NCBI RefSeq assembly: GCF_020544465.1
Contig: NZ_CP066126.1
Coordinates: 4,650,001 to 4,714,000 of the forward strand
Length of the DNA stretch: 64,000 bases
Source: Chromobacterium rhizoryzae
GTDB taxonomy: Bacteria; Pseudomonadota; Gammaproteobacteria; Burkholderiales; Chromobacteriaceae
Direction: 5' to 3'
Below, piece by piece: positions 61,023 through 64,000 of this stretch (its first letter is position 1; the number at the start of each line of letters is the position of its first letter). Below the pieces are notes generated by a model. That model saw nothing but the letters and a program-made list of their open reading frames with translations, had not been told where the DNA came from and made no database searches. A program made the position numbers and the translations under genes.

Positions 61023-61107
61023 TGGTGGAGGGAGAAGGATTCGAACCTTCGAAGGCAGAGCCGTCAGATTTACAGTCTGATCCCTTTGACCGCTCGGGAA
61101 CCCCTCC
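61023..61107 (-). tRNA. tRNA-Tyr (GTA)
   Basis: The minus strand from 61107 reads GGAGGGG, a D-arm with GAGCGGTCAAAGG, anticodon loop CTGTAAA (anticodon GTA), a long class II variable arm, TTCGAATCC in the T-arm and an encoded CCA end (61023-61025). It has 85 bases, normal for bacterial tRNA-Tyr. The stem GGAGGGG/CTCCCTCC closes well. Confidence 0.96.
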
Positions 61108-61119
61108 AGAGAGAGGCGG

Positions 61120-61148
61120 ATAATATAGCTCCGCGGCGACGGCGTCAA
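61120..61148 (-). promoter_or_regulatory. sigma-70 promoter of tRNA-Tyr
   Basis: On the minus strand, TTGACG (61148-61143), a 17-bp spacer and TATTAT (61125-61120), with the tRNA's first base at 61107. Spacing and both hexamers fit a standard housekeeping promoter. Confidence 0.72.
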
Positions 61149-61302
61149 TCACCTGCGCGCAATCCCCTCCGCCGACGCGCCGTCTCCAGCCGCGGATTTG
61201 GCAAATCTGCGCGCGCGGACGCTCAAGCGCGCCAAGAAAGCGCGCCGTGCCATTGGCATGATCTCGCCATCGGGGACACGCCCCGACATACGGAGACAAG
61301 CC

Positions 61303-63552
61303 ATGCAGACCCTTTCTCTCGCCGCCCTGTGCCTGAGCCTGGCCGCCGCCTTGCTGGCGCAGCCGGCGCTGGCCGCGCCCAAGCTGCAAAAAGCACCGCA
61401 CCAGGCGCAAGCCCGGCCGAAACAAGCGCCGCCGCCGCGGCAATGGCAACAGCGTCCGCCAAGCGACGCGCAATCCCGCTACCAGTTGCCGGACGACCGC
61501 ACGGTGATCGGCAAGCCCAAAAGCAAGCTGATCCGACGCGCCGCCGTCGCGCAATGCCCGGATGTCGGCGCCATGGCCGGCTACAGCGGCGCGGCCTTGG
61601 CCAACTACCTGGCCGGCCTGCCCGACTACACCTGCACCTACGGCCTGTTCTCGCTGGACAGCAAGCTGGCCGCCACGCTTTACAGCGCGGCCAATCTCAA
61701 CGCCGTCGCCGGCCGCTTCGCTCAGGAGGCCGCCGCCTACAACGCCGGCTCCATGGCCCTGGTCAACCTCACCCTCTACCTGCGCGCCGGCTACTACCTG
61801 GCCAGCGGCGGCGCCTTGCCGGCGCTGGACCCCAATCTGCTCGCCGTGCTGCGTCCCGGCATCAAGCAACTGGCCGACGGCAACGCGCTGTTCTCCGCCA
61901 ACGCCCAGGCCTCCACCACCGCCGGCGAGGTGATGAAGCTGATCACCAATATGGCGGACGAGGCCTATTACCTGCCCAGCATGCGCGCCATCGTGCAGCG
62001 CTACACCAATAGCGCCAGCCAGCCCAACGCCGCCCAGTCCCTGCGCGAAACCACCGCCAACCAGGGCTTCACCGGCGCGCTGACCGTGTTTTTCTACGCC
62101 CACGGCCGCGCCAACGCCGCGCCGCTGCTGCAGAACGACGGCAGCTATTCGGCGGCGCTGACCCGCTTCGCCCTGGCCAACAAGAGCAGCCTGCTCGGCA
62201 CCGAAAGCGCCTTCCAGCTGGGCGACGCCACCCGCGAAGGGCTGCGCTTCATGCAATACCCGGCGCTGAAGCCGGCGATCAAGCCGCAAGCCCAGGCCAT
62301 ACTGTCCGGCAGCAGCATGAGCGGCAACGACAATGAGCTGTGGCTGGCCGCCGCCGAAGCGGTCAAGTATTACGACGCCGCCAACTGCGCCGACTACGGC
62401 ACCTGCAATTTCGAAACCCGGCTCGCCGACGCCATCCTGGTCAACCGCTACACCTGCAGCGCCAGCATCCGCATCCGCGCCCAGGAAATGAGCGCCGAGC
62501 AACTGCAGTCCTCCTGCGCGCTGCTGCAAAAAGAAGAGTCCTATTTCCATCAGATGCTGCAGACCCGCAAGCAGCCGGTGGCCAACGACAACAACAGCTC
62601 GCTGGAAGTGGTGGTGTTCGACGACTACAACAACTACGCCAAATACGCCTCCATCATCTACGGCATCAGCACCGACAACGGCGGCATGTATCTGGAAGGC
62701 GACCCGGCCGCGGCCGGCAACCAGGCGCGCTTCATCGCCCACGAAGCCTCCTGGCTGCGCCCCGCCTTCAAAGTCTGGAACCTGGAACACGAATACATCC
62801 ACTACCTGGACGGCCGCTTCGACATGTACGGCGACTTCGGCGCCAGCACCCGTCTGCCCACGGTCTGGTGGATTGAAGGGCTGGCCGAATACCTGTCGCT
62901 GGGCAACGGCAACCAGCCGGCCATCGACGCCGCCCGCAGCGGCAACTACACCTTGAGCCAGATCTTCGGCAACACCTACGACATGACGGACTACGTGACC
63001 CGCGCCTATCGCTGGGGTTATATGGCCACCCGCTTCATGATGGAGCGCCACCGCGGCGACGTGGACGGCTTCCTCGCCCGCTTCCGCAGTGGCGATTACA
63101 ACGGCTACCGCAGTCAGATCCAGCTGATAGGCAGCCGCTACGACGCCGAGTTCGCCAGCTGGGCGCAAAGCGCCTCCACCGCCGGCCAGCCGCCCTTGCC
63201 GTCCGAGCCCGGCCTGCCGCCGTGCAAGGAGGCTTCGCCCAGCTATCTGGGCAAGAACTGCTCCATCGGCGGCCTTTCCGCCTCCGCGTCCGGCGCGGCT
63301 TACGCCACCATCCTGCTGCCGGCCGGCGCGCGCAACCTCAAGCTGTGGACCAGCGGCGGCAGCGGCGACGTCGATCTCTACGTGGCGCTGGACCGCTACC
63401 CGACGCCCGGCAATTACGACTACGCGTCCGCCGTCGCCGGCAACGAGGAAAGCGTGGCCATCGCCGCGCCGCAAACCGGCCGCTGGTACTACCTGACGCT
63501 GCAGGCGCGTCAGCCCTTCGCCAACGTCACGGTCAGCGCCAGCTACGACTAA
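61303..63552 (+). CDS. colA: secreted collagenase, peptidase family M9A (ColA)
   Basis: 749 residues: a signal peptide (cut near ALA-AP), a Pro/Gln-rich propeptide region, the M9 N-terminal activator domain (about 85-380), and a metallopeptidase domain. The zinc motif is H496-E-Y-I-H500 in NLEHEYIHYLDGRFDMYG, with the third ligand Glu525 in WWIEGLAEYLS. After a linker comes a C-terminal PPC domain (about 660-749, GSGDVDLYVAL, GRWYYLTLQA). It degrades collagen outside the cell and is a likely virulence factor. ATG 61303 with GGAG 8 bases upstream is chosen; the open frame begins further upstream. A copy of the dispersed palindrome starts right after its stop. Confidence 0.93.
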   Translation: MQTLSLAALCLSLAAALLAQPALAAPKLQKAPHQAQARPKQAPPPRQWQQRPPSDAQSRYQLPDDRTVIGKPKSKLIRRAAVAQCPDVGAMAGYSGAALANYLAGLPDYTCTYGLFSLDSKLAATLYSAANLNAVAGRFAQEAAAYNAGSMALVNLTLYLRAGYYLASGGALPALDPNLLAVLRPGIKQLADGNALFSANAQASTTAGEVMKLITNMADEAYYLPSMRAIVQRYTNSASQPNAAQSLRETTANQGFTGALTVFFYAHGRANAAPLLQNDGSYSAALTRFALANKSSLLGTESAFQLGDATREGLRFMQYPALKPAIKPQAQAILSGSSMSGNDNELWLAAAEAVKYYDAANCADYGTCNFETRLADAILVNRYTCSASIRIRAQEMSAEQLQSSCALLQKEESYFHQMLQTRKQPVANDNNSSLEVVVFDDYNNYAKYASIIYGISTDNGGMYLEGDPAAAGNQARFIAHEASWLRPAFKVWNLEHEYIHYLDGRFDMYGDFGASTRLPTVWWIEGLAEYLSLGNGNQPAIDAARSGNYTLSQIFGNTYDMTDYVTRAYRWGYMATRFMMERHRGDVDGFLARFRSGDYNGYRSQIQLIGSRYDAEFASWAQSASTAGQPPLPSEPGLPPCKEASPSYLGKNCSIGGLSASASGAAYATILLPAGARNLKLWTSGGSGDVDLYVALDRYPTPGNYDYASAVAGNEESVAIAAPQTGRWYYLTLQARQPFANVTVSASYD

Positions 63553-63690
63553 GAGTCCGTTTACGATCTGCGGCGCGGGGCCTTACGCGGTGAGTACGGC
63601 TTTGAAATGCTCATGTGCCGTTTGCACATCCCGCTTTCTCGGCGGTTCTCGCCTTGCCCCGCCCTCGCTCGCGAGACCGTGAGCAGGCTC
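63553..63690 (+). repeat. dispersed palindrome family (copy B, 138 bp)
   Basis: Close to copy A: GTTTACGATCTG, GGTGAGTACGGCTT, GAAATGCTCATGT, CCGCTTTCTC, and CTCGCTCGCGAGA are shared blocks. The central hairpin is ATGTGC CGTTT GCACAT, where A-T pairs of copy A are replaced by G-C on both arms. The right end GAGACCGTGAGC is more degenerate. It starts at the first base after the colA stop. Confidence 0.75.
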
Positions 63691-63732
63691 CCAGGCCGGT
63701 TCAAAGCCCGGCGCCCGCCTCGCCAAACCAAG

Positions 63733-63755
63733 CCGCCGCGGCCCGTCCGCGGCGG
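63733..63755. terminator. GC-rich hairpin downstream of colA
   Basis: CCGCCGCGG, 5 bases, CCGCGGCGG: a perfect 9-bp stem with no T-run. It could stop or stabilise the colA transcript. Confidence 0.4.
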
Positions 63756-63772
63756 ACTTGCAAAATGGGTTG

Positions 63773-63807
63773 AATTAATGCATTTTGTTTTCAAACAATG
63801 CTTAATG
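63773..63807. promoter_or_regulatory. imperfect AT-rich palindrome before the last gene
   Basis: ATTAATGCATTTTGTTT and the reverse complement of AAACAATGCTTAAT pair except for 1- and 2-base bulges. It lies about 95 bp before the start of the final gene, in the AT-rich part of the gap, so an operator or promoter element is plausible. Confidence 0.4.
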
Positions 63808-63902
63808 AATGACATCAAGATTGGATAGCCCGGTCCGCCTCAGGCGGCCGGCTGTTTCCTTGGAGCGCAACACACCGTAAACCGCTTAAAAGGCCGCCCG
63901 CC

Positions 63903-64000
63903 ATGTCCATGCCGCCGCAACGCCCCTACATCGTCAGCGATCTGAACGCCATGCAGGCGATGGCGGCCTTGTTCGATCAGTTGCCCGACGTGGTGTTCGC
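63903..64000 (+). CDS. probable PAS-domain regulatory protein (partial)
   Basis: Only the first 32 complete codons are present (MSMPPQRPYIVSDLNAMQ, then AALFDQLPDVVF). A LFDQLPDVVF-type sequence is how many PAS sensor domains begin, for example in PAS-AraC regulators and kinases. The rest lies outside the window, so the output domain is unknown. AAAGG lies 9-10 bases before the ATG. Confidence 0.5.
   Translation, partial: MSMPPQRPYIVSDLNAMQAMAALFDQLPDVVF

Noticed and set aside
60058..63474. 1138-codon open frame on the minus strand
   Set aside because: It lies antisense to fghA, tRNA-Tyr and colA, all of which have clear motifs, and its translation is a low-complexity Gly/Ala/Arg/His-rich product typical of GC-rich shadow frames.
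1..64000. CRISPR arrays, insertion-sequence transposases, phage genes or rRNA
   Set aside because: No regularly spaced direct repeats, no transposase or integrase sequence and no rRNA signature were seen. Only one tRNA was found.

Overview
The window is GC-rich, densely packed bacterial DNA. It looks like a betaproteobacterium of the Chromobacterium/Neisseriales type. This rests on the mix of genes: a secreted M9A collagenase, an Ara4N (arn) operon, an EmrAB-type pump, a betaproteobacterial phenylacetate cluster with PaaN, and oxygen-dependent HemF. The genus is an inference from gene content and protein character, not from a database search.

Layout. 1-2472: start of polA (partial) and divergent housekeeping genes (LOG protein, DUF2782, thrB). 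2473-9157: a compact exopolysaccharide export locus with a GfcA/YjbE-like small protein, a YjbH beta-barrel fused to a PAP2 phosphatase, a Wza-type SLBB exporter and a Wzz-type chain-length protein. 9154-10936: a Bcr/CflA exporter and an ArsC-family protein. 10991-15835: a MarR regulator and a tripartite EmrAB-type pump, linked by a repeated operator-like sequence. 15836-31512: the phenylacetyl-CoA cluster (paaGHIK and paaABCDE, a TetR regulator, two hydratases and a thiolase on the minus strand; paaN and a DUF485/sodium-solute symporter pair on the plus strand). 31519-33598: LysR/YeiH pair. 33619-40126: small membrane proteins, an unknown protein, cstA-ybdD, and RstA/RstB. 40465-44031: an alpha/beta hydrolase with a cysteine nucleophile, an outer-membrane barrel, a GST and hemF. 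44159-51430: arnT-arnE-arnB-arnC-arnA(formyltransferase)-arnA(decarboxylase)-arnD. 51633-56001: a Roc/Bvg-like signalling locus (REC-EAL, NarL-type regulator, hybrid kinase). 56885-63552: NdpA, LysR with adhC-fghA formaldehyde detoxification, tRNA-Tyr and collagenase. The window ends in the start of a probable PAS-domain protein.

Working together: paaK activates phenylacetate, paaABCDE epoxidises the CoA ester, paaG isomerises it, paaN is the likely ring-opening aldehyde dehydrogenase, and the hydratases, paaH and paaJ finish beta-oxidation. Two near-identical 22-bp sites before paaA and paaG suggest joint control by the TetR protein. The arn operon would decorate lipid A with Ara4N, while the polysaccharide locus has export parts but no glycosyltransferases, so sugar assembly must be encoded elsewhere.

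The least-explained signal is a dispersed imperfect palindrome of about 140 bp, present in about five copies. Four of them begin at the very first base after a stop codon. Its central hairpin is kept while its sequence changes. No CRISPR array, insertion-sequence transposase, prophage or rRNA was seen.
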